Shown in pieces: positions 16,549 to 25,424 of a stretch of DNA of 64,000 nucleotides. The notes under the pieces were generated by a model. It saw only the letters and a list, made by a program, of their open reading frames with translations. It made no database searches and was not told the origin of the DNA. The DNA is taken from NCBI RefSeq assembly GCF_013377235.1, contig NZ_CP016226.1, positions 2,075,788-2,139,787 of the forward strand, read 5' to 3'. Position 1 is the stretch's first letter. Each line of letters starts with the position of its first letter. A program made the translations under genes and the position numbers. This DNA comes from Mannheimia varigena. Lineage in GTDB: Bacteria; Pseudomonadota; Gammaproteobacteria; Enterobacterales; Pasteurellaceae.

Positions 16549-17728
16549 TGTGGTGATTGTCGGCGGAGCCGTCACCGGCTCGGTGCTGGCGTTGGCGTTG
16601 AGCAGTTTTAGCCAACACAAAATGTCGATTGCGATTATCGAAAGATCCTTACCGGATTATGAACAACAAGGCGGCTTTGATGCTCGTAGCATTGCGTTAG
16701 CTTTTGGCAGTTTGCAAAAAATGCAGAAAATCAGACCGCTTGTGGGCAACAATTTAGGGGCGGAAATTGAGGAAATTGCCACGTCAATCAAGCAAATTCA
16801 GGTGGCGGATAAAGGGCATTTTGGCAAGGCCACGTTAAAAGCCAGCGAGCAGAATTTGCCGCAACTTGGGGCGGTGGTGGAATTGGCAAAATTAGGCAAA
16901 AAATTAACCGCTTGCCTTGAAAAACACGCCAATATTCAACTCTTCTGCCCGAACGAAGTGGTTGAAATTCAACGTTCGCTTGAAGCTTGTGAGCTGACGT
17001 TAAAAAATGGTGAGCGGCTGCGTTGTGCCTTGCTGGTTGCCGCTGACGGCATTCAATCTAAAGTCGCCAAACAGTGCGGCGTGGAAACGCTCTCGGTGCG
17101 AGATTATGGGCAGTCTGCGGTGATCGCTAATGTGGAACTGAACGAGCCGCACCAGAACCAAGCCTTTGAATATTTCACCGAGCAAGGCCCTTTTGCCTTG
17201 TTGCCATTGAGCGGAAAGATGATGTCGCTGGTGTGGTGTACTGAGCAAGCCTCTGAGCTAATGCAGCTGCCGGACAGCGAATTTTTGGCTCGCTTGCAGC
17301 AGCAATTTGGCTGGAAATTGGGGCAGTTTTTGCGAGTGAGCAAGCGGTTTGTTTATCCGCTAATTTTGCAAAAAGCCGAAAGCCATATTCACCACCGCTT
17401 GGCGATTGTCGGCAACGCTGCTCAAATGCTCCACCCCGTTGCAGGGCAAGGCTTTAACCTCGGCTTGCGAGATTTGTACACGCTAGCAGAGCTTGTGGCT
17501 CAAGCCTTTAATCAGGGCAAGGATATTGGCGAATTTTCACTGCTAGCCGAATTTGAACGTCAACGTTCGCAAGATCAAGACCAAATGATGAAAGCTACAA
17601 GCGGTCTGATTTCGATTTTTTCTTGCGAAATGCTGCCGCTTCAGTTGCTGAGAAATTTCGGGCTGTTCGCCGTGTCACATAGTAAAATGGCGAGAGATGT
17701 TGTCACTCATCGGGCGTTGGGGTGGTAA
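16535..17728 (+). CDS. ubiH: 2-octaprenyl-6-methoxyphenol hydroxylase
   Basis: A 397-residue FAD-dependent monooxygenase of ubiquinone synthesis, acting on the polyprenylphenol ring at the inner membrane. The FAD-binding VIVGGAVTGSVLALAL is at the start. GGFDARSIALAFGS near residue 47, LVAADGIQSKVAKQCG near 167, and GNAAQMLHPVAGQGFNLGLRD near 290 fit UbiH best within the UbiH/UbiF/VisC group. The frame opens at 16502, but the ATG at 16535 has GAGG before it and gives the family start. UbiH needs oxygen, in contrast to the anaerobic dms genes in this window. Confidence 0.88.
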   Translation: MQQFDVVIVGGAVTGSVLALALSSFSQHKMSIAIIERSLPDYEQQGGFDARSIALAFGSLQKMQKIRPLVGNNLGAEIEEIATSIKQIQVADKGHFGKATLKASEQNLPQLGAVVELAKLGKKLTACLEKHANIQLFCPNEVVEIQRSLEACELTLKNGERLRCALLVAADGIQSKVAKQCGVETLSVRDYGQSAVIANVELNEPHQNQAFEYFTEQGPFALLPLSGKMMSLVWCTEQASELMQLPDSEFLARLQQQFGWKLGQFLRVSKRFVYPLILQKAESHIHHRLAIVGNAAQMLHPVAGQGFNLGLRDLYTLAELVAQAFNQGKDIGEFSLLAEFERQRSQDQDQMMKATSGLISIFSCEMLPLQLLRNFGLFAVSHSKMARDVVTHRALGW

Positions 17729-17768
17729 TGAACCAGCAAAATAAGTTACAAAAAATGCAAATTTTTAT

Positions 17769-17797
17769 TTGACATCTTTTTGAAGTATGGGTATTAT
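17769..17797 (+). promoter_or_regulatory. Strong sigma-70 promoter upstream of uraA
   Basis: TTGACA (17769-17774), 17 bp, TATTAT (17792-17797). Start predicted near 17804, leaving a leader of about 217 bases before uraA. Confidence 0.7.
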
Positions 17798-17823
17798 TCC
17801 GCCGATTTAAAGCATACGATTCC

Positions 17824-17858
17824 AAGTCTTGAATGAAAATTCAAGGCTTTTCCTTTTT
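17824..17858 (+). terminator. Terminator-like hairpin in the uraA leader (possible attenuator)
   Basis: AAGTCTTGAAT (17824-17834) pairs with ATTCAAGGCTT (17839-17849; one wobble) around GAAA, followed by TTCCTTTTT. It lies about 20 bases after the predicted start of the uraA transcript, so it could control read-through; it could also terminate transcripts arriving from ubiH. Confidence 0.55.
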
Positions 17859-17917
17859 ATGAAAGCCCTTGAAATTTTGATTTGCCGCTCAAACGGCAAA
17901 AAAATTTTGCCTAAAAT

Positions 17918-17946
17918 TCGCAAACGATTGCAGCAAACGTTTGCTC
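17918..17946 (+). promoter_or_regulatory. Tandem PurR-like boxes upstream of uraA
   Basis: TCGCAAACGATTGCAG (17918-17933) and CAGCAAACGTTTGCTC (17931-17946) both match the PurR palindrome, with centres 13 bp apart. They lie over 100 bases inside the transcript of the promoter at 17769, so either a second nearer promoter exists or the boxes act as a roadblock. Confidence 0.7.
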
Positions 17947-18021
17947 TTGTGCAATAAGTAGGCTTTTTAGTGCGTAACCGCAATGGTTGTAGCGTATCAG
18001 ATCATAAAAAGAGAGTAACAA

Positions 18022-19254
18022 ATGACTACAGAAAATATCAGTTCGCCAAAGCAGGCGTTTATAGGATTGCAAATGCTGTTTGTGGCATTTGGGGCGTTAG
18101 TGTTAGTTCCGTTGATTACCGGACTTGACCCCAATGTAGCCCTTCTTTCTGCCGGTGTCGGCACCCTCATTTTCCAATTATGTACCAAACACCAAGTTCC
18201 TGTTTTCCTCGCCTCTTCTTTCGCTTTCATTGCCCCTATTCAATTCGGTGTCCAAAAATGGGGAATCCCCGTCACAATGGGGGCTTTGCTTTGCACTGGT
18301 ATTATTTACTTTGCTCTATCTACGCTAGTGAAATTTAAAGGTGTTGGTATTTTACATAAATACTTCCCTCCGATTGTGATTGGGCCGGTGATTATGGTGA
18401 TTGGCTTGGGACTAGCTCCGGTTGCGGTGGATATGGCTCTTGGCAAATCAGCCCCGAATGTTGAGCCTAATACTGCAATGATGATTTCAATGATTACCTT
18501 AGCCACAACCCTGATTGTGGCGGTATTTGCCAAAGGTTTATTAAAACTTGTGCCGATTTTAGCAGGGCTTACAGTGGGCTATCTCTTATCGGTCTCAATG
18601 GGCTTGGTGGATTTCACCAAAGTGACAGAGGCAGCTTGGTTTAGTTTGCCGAATGTGTCTGCCCCTGAATTTCAGTTAGAGGCGATTTTCTACCTACTGC
18701 CGATTGCTCTTGCCCCAGCCGTTGAACACTTGGGCGATGTGATGGCAATCAGCCAGGTTGCCGGTAAAGATTTTATGAAAAAACCAGGGCTACACCGTAC
18801 GTTATTAGGTGATGGTTTAGCAACTTCTGCCGCAGCGGCATTAGGAGGCCCACCAAATACAACCTATTCAGAAGTAACCGGTGCGGTAATGCTAACCAAA
18901 AACTTTAACCCTAAAATTATGACTTGGGCGGCTTGCTGGGCGATTGCGTTCTCATTCTGCGGCAAAATTGGGGCATTTCTCTTAACGATCCCAACTTTTG
19001 TAATGGGTGGCATTATGATGTTGCTATTCGGTGCGGTTGCCGTGGTGGGAATCAATACACTGACGAAATCTAAAGTGGATTTAAGCGTGCCTCGCAATCT
19101 TTGCATTGCTTCGGTGGTAATGACGTTCGGGATCGGTGGTATGTTGATCAACATCGGCGAGTTCTCAATCAAAGGAATCAGCTTGTGTGCGATTGTGGCG
19201 ATTGTACTGAATATCGTGTTGCCAAAAGAAAAATTGGAAGAGCCTAGCCATTAA
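18022..19254 (+). CDS. uraA: Uracil permease (NCS2 family)
   Basis: A 410-residue proton-coupled permease with about 14 membrane segments. The substrate-site signatures are those of uracil permeases: APAVEHLGDVMAISQV near residue 233 with the key Glu-His pair, and GGPPNTTYSEVTGA near 280. It is shorter than E. coli UraA (429) mainly at the N-terminus. The gene has a long leader with a hairpin and two PurR-like boxes, and lies 45 bases before a dihydroorotate dehydrogenase-like gene, so the pair probably serves pyrimidine supply. Confidence 0.9.
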   Translation: MTTENISSPKQAFIGLQMLFVAFGALVLVPLITGLDPNVALLSAGVGTLIFQLCTKHQVPVFLASSFAFIAPIQFGVQKWGIPVTMGALLCTGIIYFALSTLVKFKGVGILHKYFPPIVIGPVIMVIGLGLAPVAVDMALGKSAPNVEPNTAMMISMITLATTLIVAVFAKGLLKLVPILAGLTVGYLLSVSMGLVDFTKVTEAAWFSLPNVSAPEFQLEAIFYLLPIALAPAVEHLGDVMAISQVAGKDFMKKPGLHRTLLGDGLATSAAAALGGPPNTTYSEVTGAVMLTKNFNPKIMTWAACWAIAFSFCGKIGAFLLTIPTFVMGGIMMLLFGAVAVVGINTLTKSKVDLSVPRNLCIASVVMTFGIGGMLINIGEFSIKGISLCAIVAIVLNIVLPKEKLEEPSH

Positions 19255-19299
19255 TCGCTACCGCTCAAAGAGTTTATATTGATATATAAGGAATAAACG

Positions 19300-20286
19300 A
19301 TGCAAAAATTACAATTTAACCCACCGCTTCTCAATACGCCTTGCCCTTGGTGTTCTGAATTAGAAAATCTGCGTGAGCTTTACGCTTGTGAATATACCGG
19401 AGCCGTGACGACTCGCACCTCTATGTTAGAGCCATATCCACATGATTGGGCGAAAAATCAATATGTGCTGTTTGATGCAACGGCTCAACAAGTTGCTGGC
19501 GTCAATGAAAGAAATGCCACACAACAGCAAACCTCCAGCCTCAATACCATCGGACTGAGCCCGAATAACTTAGCGGTAACTAAAGGCTTTGTTCGCACCA
19601 TTTCAGATGAATTACGGGAAAAAAGCAATAAACCATTCATTATTTCAGTGTTTGGCTCACCGGAAGAAGTGGGGGAATGCTACGAGCAGATTTGTGCCTT
19701 GCAAACTGAGGTGAAAATGCCACTGGCGATGGAGATCAACATCTCTTGCCCGAACATTCCGGGGAAAATTTCACCGGCATATTCTGCAGAAGAACTGTTA
19801 CCCTATTTAAACGCTCTACAAGCCACCCTTGAAAAGCTGAACCAAGGCGAAAATGCGTTACCGATTGGGATTAAAATTCCGCCATTTACCTACCAAAACC
19901 AATATGATGAGCTGATTAAAGGCTTATTACAAGCGGTCGAAAATGGCAAAAATTTACCAATTTGCTTTATTACTTCCACCAACACGTTAGGCTCATCGCT
20001 GTTAATGCAAGGCGATAAAGCGGTACTCAATTCCGAAGCTGGCACCGGCGTTGGCGGTATGGCAGGCACGTCAATTCATGCCCTTTCGCTGGGGAATGTT
20101 TATACGCTACGCCAAATGTTAGACCAAGAACCTGCACTGAAATCTCTACAGCTGATTGGTGTTGGTGGCGTCAACGACAAAGCCGGCTTTGAACGAATGA
20201 AAGCCGCTGGGGCAGATTTTGTCGGTTTAGCCACCGCCTTAGGGATAAAAGGGATTGAGGTGTTTGAAGAGATCCTATCTGAATAA
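19300..20286 (+). CDS. Class 1A dihydroorotate dehydrogenase-like flavoprotein, divergent
   Basis: A 328-residue FMN barrel protein. MEINISCPNIPGK places the class 1A catalytic Cys at residue 150. GGMAGTSIHALSLGNV and QLIGVGGVNDKAGFE fit the phosphate-binding end. Class 1A enzymes are cytosolic and use fumarate. However, the FMN-site motif that reads TKSS in the Lactococcus enzyme reads TRTS here (Arg-39 for Lys), and a stretch of extra residues follows it. From memory a group of fungal relatives shows the same TGAVTTRTS form. Activity on dihydroorotate is therefore not assured. It follows uraA in the same direction. Confidence 0.75.
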   Translation: MQKLQFNPPLLNTPCPWCSELENLRELYACEYTGAVTTRTSMLEPYPHDWAKNQYVLFDATAQQVAGVNERNATQQQTSSLNTIGLSPNNLAVTKGFVRTISDELREKSNKPFIISVFGSPEEVGECYEQICALQTEVKMPLAMEINISCPNIPGKISPAYSAEELLPYLNALQATLEKLNQGENALPIGIKIPPFTYQNQYDELIKGLLQAVENGKNLPICFITSTNTLGSSLLMQGDKAVLNSEAGTGVGGMAGTSIHALSLGNVYTLRQMLDQEPALKSLQLIGVGGVNDKAGFERMKAAGADFVGLATALGIKGIEVFEEILSE

Positions 20287-20295
20287 TGAATAGTT

Positions 20296-20314
20296 GGGCG
20301 TGCGTTGCACGCCC
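20296..20314. terminator. GC-rich hairpin after the dihydroorotate dehydrogenase-like gene
   Basis: GGGCGTGC and GCACGCCC form a perfect 8-bp stem with a GTT loop between two converging genes. No T run follows on either strand, so it is a weak terminator candidate. Confidence 0.5.
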
Positions 20315-20329
20315 GAATTAAATGTGGGT

Positions 20330-20739
20330 TTAACCCAACCATTTCTCCACCAACTCATTGGTGGTTTCTTTGTGTACCCACATACTGCCGAGTTCCGGAT
20401 GGGGGAATTTGGTGTGGTTGTAGCCGACAAATTGGCGGAAGTCGAAAACGGCGTGAGGGTAGCCGTTAATCAGCAAAAAGGCTTGATAGCCGTCCTCACT
20501 CCAACAGATTTCCAATCGCGTGGCTCGTGTAGCGAGTTTTGTTCGATGTCGCTAATGCGGAAAACGAAAAGGCTGTCCACCACAGGCTGCTCGGTTTGAT
20601 GTAAATCCATTGCGTAGAAATAGCCGGTTTCTTCATCAATTTCAAACATCACGACCAGATGTTCGTGCTGAGTAGAATGAGCCCCGTTGCGGTAAGGCTC
20701 GTTAAGTAGAATATGATCGGTTAAAACAGAATAGAGCAT
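20330..20739 (-). pseudogene. DUF2251-like small protein gene broken by a -1 frameshift
   Basis: Two overlapping minus-strand frames join into one protein of about 135 residues. The N-terminal part starts at 20739 (MLYSVLTDHILLNEPYRNG, AAGGA Shine-Dalgarno) and runs to HEPRD near 20518. The C-terminal part continues in the other frame with LEICWSEDGYQAFLLINGY to the stop at 20330. One base seems to be missing near 20515-20525. I link it to the DUF2251 family from memory only. The even preservation of both halves suggests a recent lesion or a sequencing error. There is no homopolymer at the break to explain programmed slippage. Confidence 0.65.
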
Positions 20740-20757
20740 TGAGTTATCCTTATAAGC

Positions 20758-20786
20758 AAAATGCCACCGATTTCTCAGTGGCATTT
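20758..20786 (-). terminator. Terminator of eno
   Basis: AAATGCCAC and GTGGCATTT pair around CGATTTCTCA just downstream of the eno stop, followed by a short T run on the minus strand. It lies just upstream of the DUF2251-like gene. Confidence 0.75.
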
Positions 20787-20803
20787 CAACATTTAATCAG
20801 CGA

Positions 20804-22114
20804 TTACGCTTGACCTTTGATCTCTTTACGACCATTGAACGGAGCCGGTGTACCAGCACGCTCTAATGCTTCTTCGATACGGATTAATTGGTTGTATTTC
20901 GCTACACGGTCAGAACGGCTCATAGAACCAGTTTTGATTTGACCTGCTGCTGTACCCACTGCTAAATCAGCGATAGTTGCATCTTCAGTTTCGCCTGAAC
21001 GGTGAGAGATTACTGCGGTGTAACCTGCATCTTTCGCCATCTTAATCGCTGCTAACGTTTCAGTTAATGAACCGATTTGGTTGAATTTGATTAAGATAGA
21101 GTTTGCGATACCGTTTTCGATACCACGCGCTAAGATTTTGGTGTTGGTTACGAATAAGTCGTCACCTACTAATTGTACTTTGTCGCCTAATACTTTAGTT
21201 TGGTATGCGAAACCTTCCCAGTCAGACTCGTCTTGACCATCTTCGATAGACACGATTGGGTACTCTTTGCATAAGCCTTCTAAGTAGTGAGTGAACTCTT
21301 GTGAAGTGAAGGTTTTACCTTCGCCTTTCATATCGTACACGTTACGTTCTTTGTCGTAGAACTCAGAAGATGCACAGTCCATCGCTAAAGTGACGTCTTT
21401 ACCTAAAACGTAGCCTGCTTTCTCAACTGCTTCTTTGATACACGCTAATGCATCAGCGTTAGAAGCTAGGTTTGGTGCGAAACCACCTTCATCACCCACC
21501 GCTGTATTTAAGCCTTTCGCTTTTAATACTTTCGCTAAGTTGTGGAATACTTCAGCACCAATGCGTAATGCTTCTTTTAATGTTGAAGCACCCACCGGTT
21601 GAATCATAAATTCTTGAATATCAACGTTGTTGTCTGCGTGCTCACCACCGTTGATGATGTTCATCATTGGTAACGGCATAGAGTAAACGCCCGGAGTACC
21701 GTTTAATTCTGCGATGTAAGCGTAAAGTGGTAAACCTTTAGATGCTGCTGCTGCTTTCGCTGCTGCTAAAGATACCGCTAAGATTGCGTTTGCACCGAAT
21801 TTAGATTTGTTTTCTGTTCCGTCTAAATCGATCATAATTTGGTCGATTTCAGCTTGTGCTGTACCTTCTTTTCCAACAAGTGCGTTTGCAATTTCGTTGT
21901 TTACTGCTGAAACCGCTTTTAATACGCCTTTACCTAAGAAACGACCTTTATCGCCATCACGTAATTCTAACGCTTCGCGTGAACCTGTTGATGCACCTGA
22001 TGGAGCAGCTGCTAAACCAACAAAGCCACCTTCTAAGTGAACTTCAGCTTCAACAGTTGGGTTACCACGAGAGTCGATGATTTCACGACCGATTACTTTA
22101 ACAATTTTTGCCAT
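20804..22114 (-). CDS. eno: Enolase
   Basis: A 436-residue glycolytic enzyme turning 2-phosphoglycerate into phosphoenolpyruvate; usual length. The catalytic regions are intact: GGEHADNNVDIQEFMIQP near residue 156, AMDCASSEFYD near 245, the metal site SIEDGQDESDW near 290, and SHRSGETEDATIADL near 372. Its codon use is strongly biased, with repeated preferred codons, as expected of a highly expressed gene. Monocistronic with its own terminator. Confidence 0.98.
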   Translation of the reverse strand: MAKIVKVIGREIIDSRGNPTVEAEVHLEGGFVGLAAAPSGASTGSREALELRDGDKGRFLGKGVLKAVSAVNNEIANALVGKEGTAQAEIDQIMIDLDGTENKSKFGANAILAVSLAAAKAAAASKGLPLYAYIAELNGTPGVYSMPLPMMNIINGGEHADNNVDIQEFMIQPVGASTLKEALRIGAEVFHNLAKVLKAKGLNTAVGDEGGFAPNLASNADALACIKEAVEKAGYVLGKDVTLAMDCASSEFYDKERNVYDMKGEGKTFTSQEFTHYLEGLCKEYPIVSIEDGQDESDWEGFAYQTKVLGDKVQLVGDDLFVTNTKILARGIENGIANSILIKFNQIGSLTETLAAIKMAKDAGYTAVISHRSGETEDATIADLAVGTAAGQIKTGSMSRSDRVAKYNQLIRIEEALERAGTPAPFNGRKEIKGQA

Positions 22115-22304
22115 TGTTGATATCCTCTAATGTGAGAGTTAATAGAAAAAAGAATAGGTATATATTAAAGCGATTTTCTGCTTTTGTCTTTTAAAAAACA
22201 CGCTTGTGACAAAGAATTTATCACGAATTTGATCTAAGACGATTTTTATTGGCGATTATAGCAATTTTTGTAAAAAACGGCAAAAATTTGCCCGCTTGTA
22301 ATGG

Positions 22305-23483
22305 CTATTTTTTGACTAAAAACGCCAGTGTTTCGTAGTGTGAAGTATGCGGAAACATATCAAAAAGTTGCACTTTGTGTAATTCATAATCGGTAAGCAA
22401 TTCAAAATCTGCTGCCATTGAAACCGCATTACAACTTGAATAAATCAAATAAGGCGAGCCAAGTTGATTTAAAAATTCCGCAAGTGCTTTGCCAATACCT
22501 CGGCGGGGTGGATTGACGATGATCAAGTCAGGAATCGTACCAGTTTCGTTTAAAGCAAATTGTGCTGAATCGAGTGAGGCAAATTTGACATTTTTTAAGC
22601 CAAGTGCATTTGCTGATTTGGTTGCGCTTTCAATCGCAGAGACTGAAATTTCAATGCCGGTTAATTCCATATTTGGATTTTTCTCACGCAATGCTTTTGC
22701 ACAATGTAAACCAAATCCGCCGACACCACAGAACAGATCCCAAAATTTCTCAATCGGTAAATCTTCCACCCAACTTTGAGCGGTTTTATAAAGTTGCTTA
22801 GCAACTTCAGGATTCGTTTGGAAAAAGCCTTGCGGGCGAATAAATAGCGGAACGCCGTTAAAATCTTCTTCAATTACTTTCTGATCTGTTAAGAAAATCT
22901 CTGTTTCTCCTTCTAAAACGGCGGCGTGTTGCGGCTGAATATTGAGGCTGACGACAGAATTTGGTGGCAATTTTTCTAAAAGAGCAGGTAGTTCTCGTTC
23001 AACCAAAGGGCGTTTGCTTTCACTTCTGACCACAAAACGCAACATCAATGATTGATTATATTGACTTTCGGTAATCAAAATATATTTCAGCTCACCTTTT
23101 TTCTTGGCAATGTTATACGGAACTAAGCCCGCTCGAGCGATAAAATCTTTGAGAATAGGGAAGAGTGCCGAAAATGAAGTCGGGTAGAGTAAGCAGCCCG
23201 TTAAATCAATACCGCTTTGAGCATCATTTTGATCTTTTAAAATGCCAAGGATCGGGCGTTCCACGCTCCCCGATACCACCATTTTCGCTTTATTGCGAAA
23301 CTGTGAAATCGGCGAGCGAACAAGCGGTAAGATTTCGGTTTTATTTTGCAAAATAAAAGGCGAAATTAACCGCTTGAGATGACTTTCTTTTTCTTCTAAT
23401 TGGCTTGAATACGGCTGCTCAATCCATTGGCAAGAGGTGCAATCTCCATTCTCAAAATACGAACAATGCAACAAATTAGACAT
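22305..23483 (-). CDS. rlmC: 23S rRNA (uracil-747-C5)-methyltransferase
   Basis: A 392-residue SAM-dependent RNA methyltransferase of the RumA/RumB group (E. coli RlmC 375). The N-terminal Fe-S Cys motif (CSYFENGDCTSCQW) is present. The SAM site is at DLFCGVGGFGLHCAKAL near residue 247, the catalytic loop at VNPPRRGIG, and the nucleophile Cys in YSSCNAVSMAADF near 352. It overlaps the end of nagZ by 8 bases, so the two form an operon. Confidence 0.93.
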   Translation of the reverse strand: MSNLLHCSYFENGDCTSCQWIEQPYSSQLEEKESHLKRLISPFILQNKTEILPLVRSPISQFRNKAKMVVSGSVERPILGILKDQNDAQSGIDLTGCLLYPTSFSALFPILKDFIARAGLVPYNIAKKKGELKYILITESQYNQSLMLRFVVRSESKRPLVERELPALLEKLPPNSVVSLNIQPQHAAVLEGETEIFLTDQKVIEEDFNGVPLFIRPQGFFQTNPEVAKQLYKTAQSWVEDLPIEKFWDLFCGVGGFGLHCAKALREKNPNMELTGIEISVSAIESATKSANALGLKNVKFASLDSAQFALNETGTIPDLIIVNPPRRGIGKALAEFLNQLGSPYLIYSSCNAVSMAADFELLTDYELHKVQLFDMFPHTSHYETLAFLVKK

Positions 23484-24513
23484 TCGCCGCTTTCCACTCT
23501 AACCAATTATTTTGCAAGGCAGTAAGTTCACGTTGAGCCTGTTGATAGCGAGGGCTGTTTTCCAGTTCTCGCCAGCTCATTGTCTTGCGTTTCATCAACG
23601 ATAAATGACGCTCTTTTTGAGCTTGAGTGGGTTGATATTTTAGCCCGTCTAACACTTGCACCACGCCGTCAGGCTCGTTACAAAGGAGTAATAAATCGCA
23701 GCCGGCTTGAATCGCTTTTTCAGAACGTTCCACAAAATTCCCCATAAAGCCAGCGCCTTTCATGCCAAGATCGTCTGAGAAAATCACGCCGTTAAAATTA
23801 AGCTGTTTGCGTAAAACCTCTTTGAGCCAGTAGCTTGAACCGCTAGCAGGTTGGCTGTCGCATTGGGTGTAAACCACGTGAGCAGGCATAATCGCAGAAA
23901 GTTTACCTTTGGCAATAAGCTGTTTAAACGGCAGAATATCGTGGCTGAAAATCTCGGCTTTCGGACGATCATCAAATGGCGTTTCTAAATGTGAATCGGC
24001 TAAAACGTGCCCGTGACCAGGAAAATGCTTGCCCGTAGTTGCCATTCCCATCTCCAACATTCCGTCAATAAAGGCTTCGGCTACCGGCAAAATGTGTTGC
24101 GGCTCTTGTCCGAATGAACGGTCACCAATTGCTTTGCAGTCGTGACCTAAATCTAAAACAGGGGCAAAACTTAAATCAATGTCTAGTGCAAACATTTCCG
24201 CTGCCATTAGCCAGCCACTCTCTTTGGCAAGCTGCATTGCTTCTTCTTGAGTAGTTGCCAGTTGGCTGAAAGATTGCATCGCAGGCAGCTTGGTAAAACC
24301 TTCACGGAAACGTTGCACACGCCCGCCTTCTTGATCGACGGTGATCAATAAAGGCTTTTTCACACGTTGGCGAATATCTTTTACGAGAGCTTGAATTTGT
24401 TCTTTATCATAAAAATTACGAGTGAAGAGAATTAAGCCAGAAACCAATGGGTGCTCTAGCATTTCTACTTCTTCTTGAGGGAGTTCTTTGTCTTTAATAT
24501 CAATAAGTAGCAT
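23476..24513 (-). CDS. nagZ: Beta-N-acetylhexosaminidase of peptidoglycan recycling
   Basis: A 345-residue family 3 glycoside hydrolase of the cytoplasm that releases GlcNAc from recycled muropeptides. KHFPGHGHVLADSH carries the catalytic His-Asp pair and GVIFSDDLGMKG the Asp nucleophile. TVDQEGGRVQRFREGFTKLP is the family hallmark. The frame opens at 24591, but MLLIDIKDKELP at 24513 matches the NagZ start; no good Shine-Dalgarno precedes it, so the start is a little uncertain. An uptake signal (24550) lies just upstream. Confidence 0.93.
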   Translation of the reverse strand: MLLIDIKDKELPQEEVEMLEHPLVSGLILFTRNFYDKEQIQALVKDIRQRVKKPLLITVDQEGGRVQRFREGFTKLPAMQSFSQLATTQEEAMQLAKESGWLMAAEMFALDIDLSFAPVLDLGHDCKAIGDRSFGQEPQHILPVAEAFIDGMLEMGMATTGKHFPGHGHVLADSHLETPFDDRPKAEIFSHDILPFKQLIAKGKLSAIMPAHVVYTQCDSQPASGSSYWLKEVLRKQLNFNGVIFSDDLGMKGAGFMGNFVERSEKAIQAGCDLLLLCNEPDGVVQVLDGLKYQPTQAQKERHLSLMKRKTMSWRELENSPRYQQAQRELTALQNNWLEWKAANV

Positions 24514-24567
24514 AATTTGTAAAAAATCGGATAGATTCGGATAAATAAAACCGCTTGTATTGTACAT

Positions 24568-24596
24568 TAAAAAGCCCTTGATTTTCATCAAGGGCT
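24568..24596 (-). terminator. Terminator of the TerC-family gene
   Basis: AGCCCTTGAT and ATCAAGGGCT form a perfect 10-bp stem with a 4-base loop. On the minus strand TTTTT follows. It separates the TerC gene from nagZ. Confidence 0.9.
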
Positions 24597-24613
24597 AACG
24601 AATTGCTCAGTAA

Positions 24614-25345
24614 TTATATTTGTTGCACTTTTATTTGGTTACGACGCATTTTGATATTGAGCATTTCAACCACAACCGAGAAGCCCATTGCGGTGTAAAC
24701 TGCTGCTTTTGGAATATGAATATCAAAGGCTTCGCCAACGAGTACCACACCAATTAAAATCAAGAATGCTAAGGCAAGATTTTTAATCGTTGGGTTGTTA
24801 TCTACAAAGTCGCCAATGACTTTTGCTGCTAACATCATTACCCCAACGGCAATCATAATGGCAATCACCATCACAGGAATATCATCAGCCATTGCAACAG
24901 CAGTAATGACTGAATCAAGTGAGAAAATTACATCAAAAATAGCAATTTGTGTTAGTACTATCAAAAAGCTGGCTTTTTTGAGTGAGGTTGTTTCTGCTTC
25001 ATGCGAGTGAGCTGAAATAGATTCTTTTAATTCCATCAAACTTTTTACAATCAGGAAAAGCCCACCGATAAGTAAAATTAAATCTCTGCCTGAGATTGCA
25101 TTATTCGCAATATATAAAAGTGGGGTGACTAATTTCATCATCCACGCAAGTGAAAGAAGCAATAAAATACGTGTTCCCATTGCTAAAACTAAGCCGATAA
25201 TTCGTGCAGATTGACGTTGTTCAATCGGCAGGCGAGAAACTAAAATACTGATAACAATAATATTATCGATACCGAGCACAATTTCAAGCCCAGTTAGCGT
25301 AACGAGTGCTATCCAAGCTTCAGGATTTGTAATCCAATCAAACAT
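24614..25345 (-). CDS. TerC family integral membrane protein (YgdQ-like)
   Basis: A 243-residue protein with seven hydrophobic segments. The family motifs are clear: GLEIVLGIDNIIVISILV in the first helix and the repeat FDVIFSLDSVITAVAM near residue 135, each with paired acidic residues in a helix that suggest metal ion handling. TerC relatives export manganese or add metals to secreted proteins; YgdQ itself is uncharacterised. Monocistronic between mutH and nagZ. Confidence 0.85.
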   Translation of the reverse strand: MFDWITNPEAWIALVTLTGLEIVLGIDNIIVISILVSRLPIEQRQSARIIGLVLAMGTRILLLLSLAWMMKLVTPLLYIANNAISGRDLILLIGGLFLIVKSLMELKESISAHSHEAETTSLKKASFLIVLTQIAIFDVIFSLDSVITAVAMADDIPVMVIAIMIAVGVMMLAAKVIGDFVDNNPTIKNLALAFLILIGVVLVGEAFDIHIPKAAVYTAMGFSVVVEMLNIKMRRNQIKVQQI

Positions 25346-25424
25346 AAAATGTCCTTTTAAAAATAGGGAATTGCTTTTTTTCTATACAAAGAAAGGTGAC
25401 ATCTTATAGAGAATGGAAGCGAAA

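Noticed and set aside
17881..17911. A classical riboswitch in the uraA leader
   Set aside because: The hairpins are simple and I see no conserved core of a known riboswitch class, so only possible attenuation is claimed.
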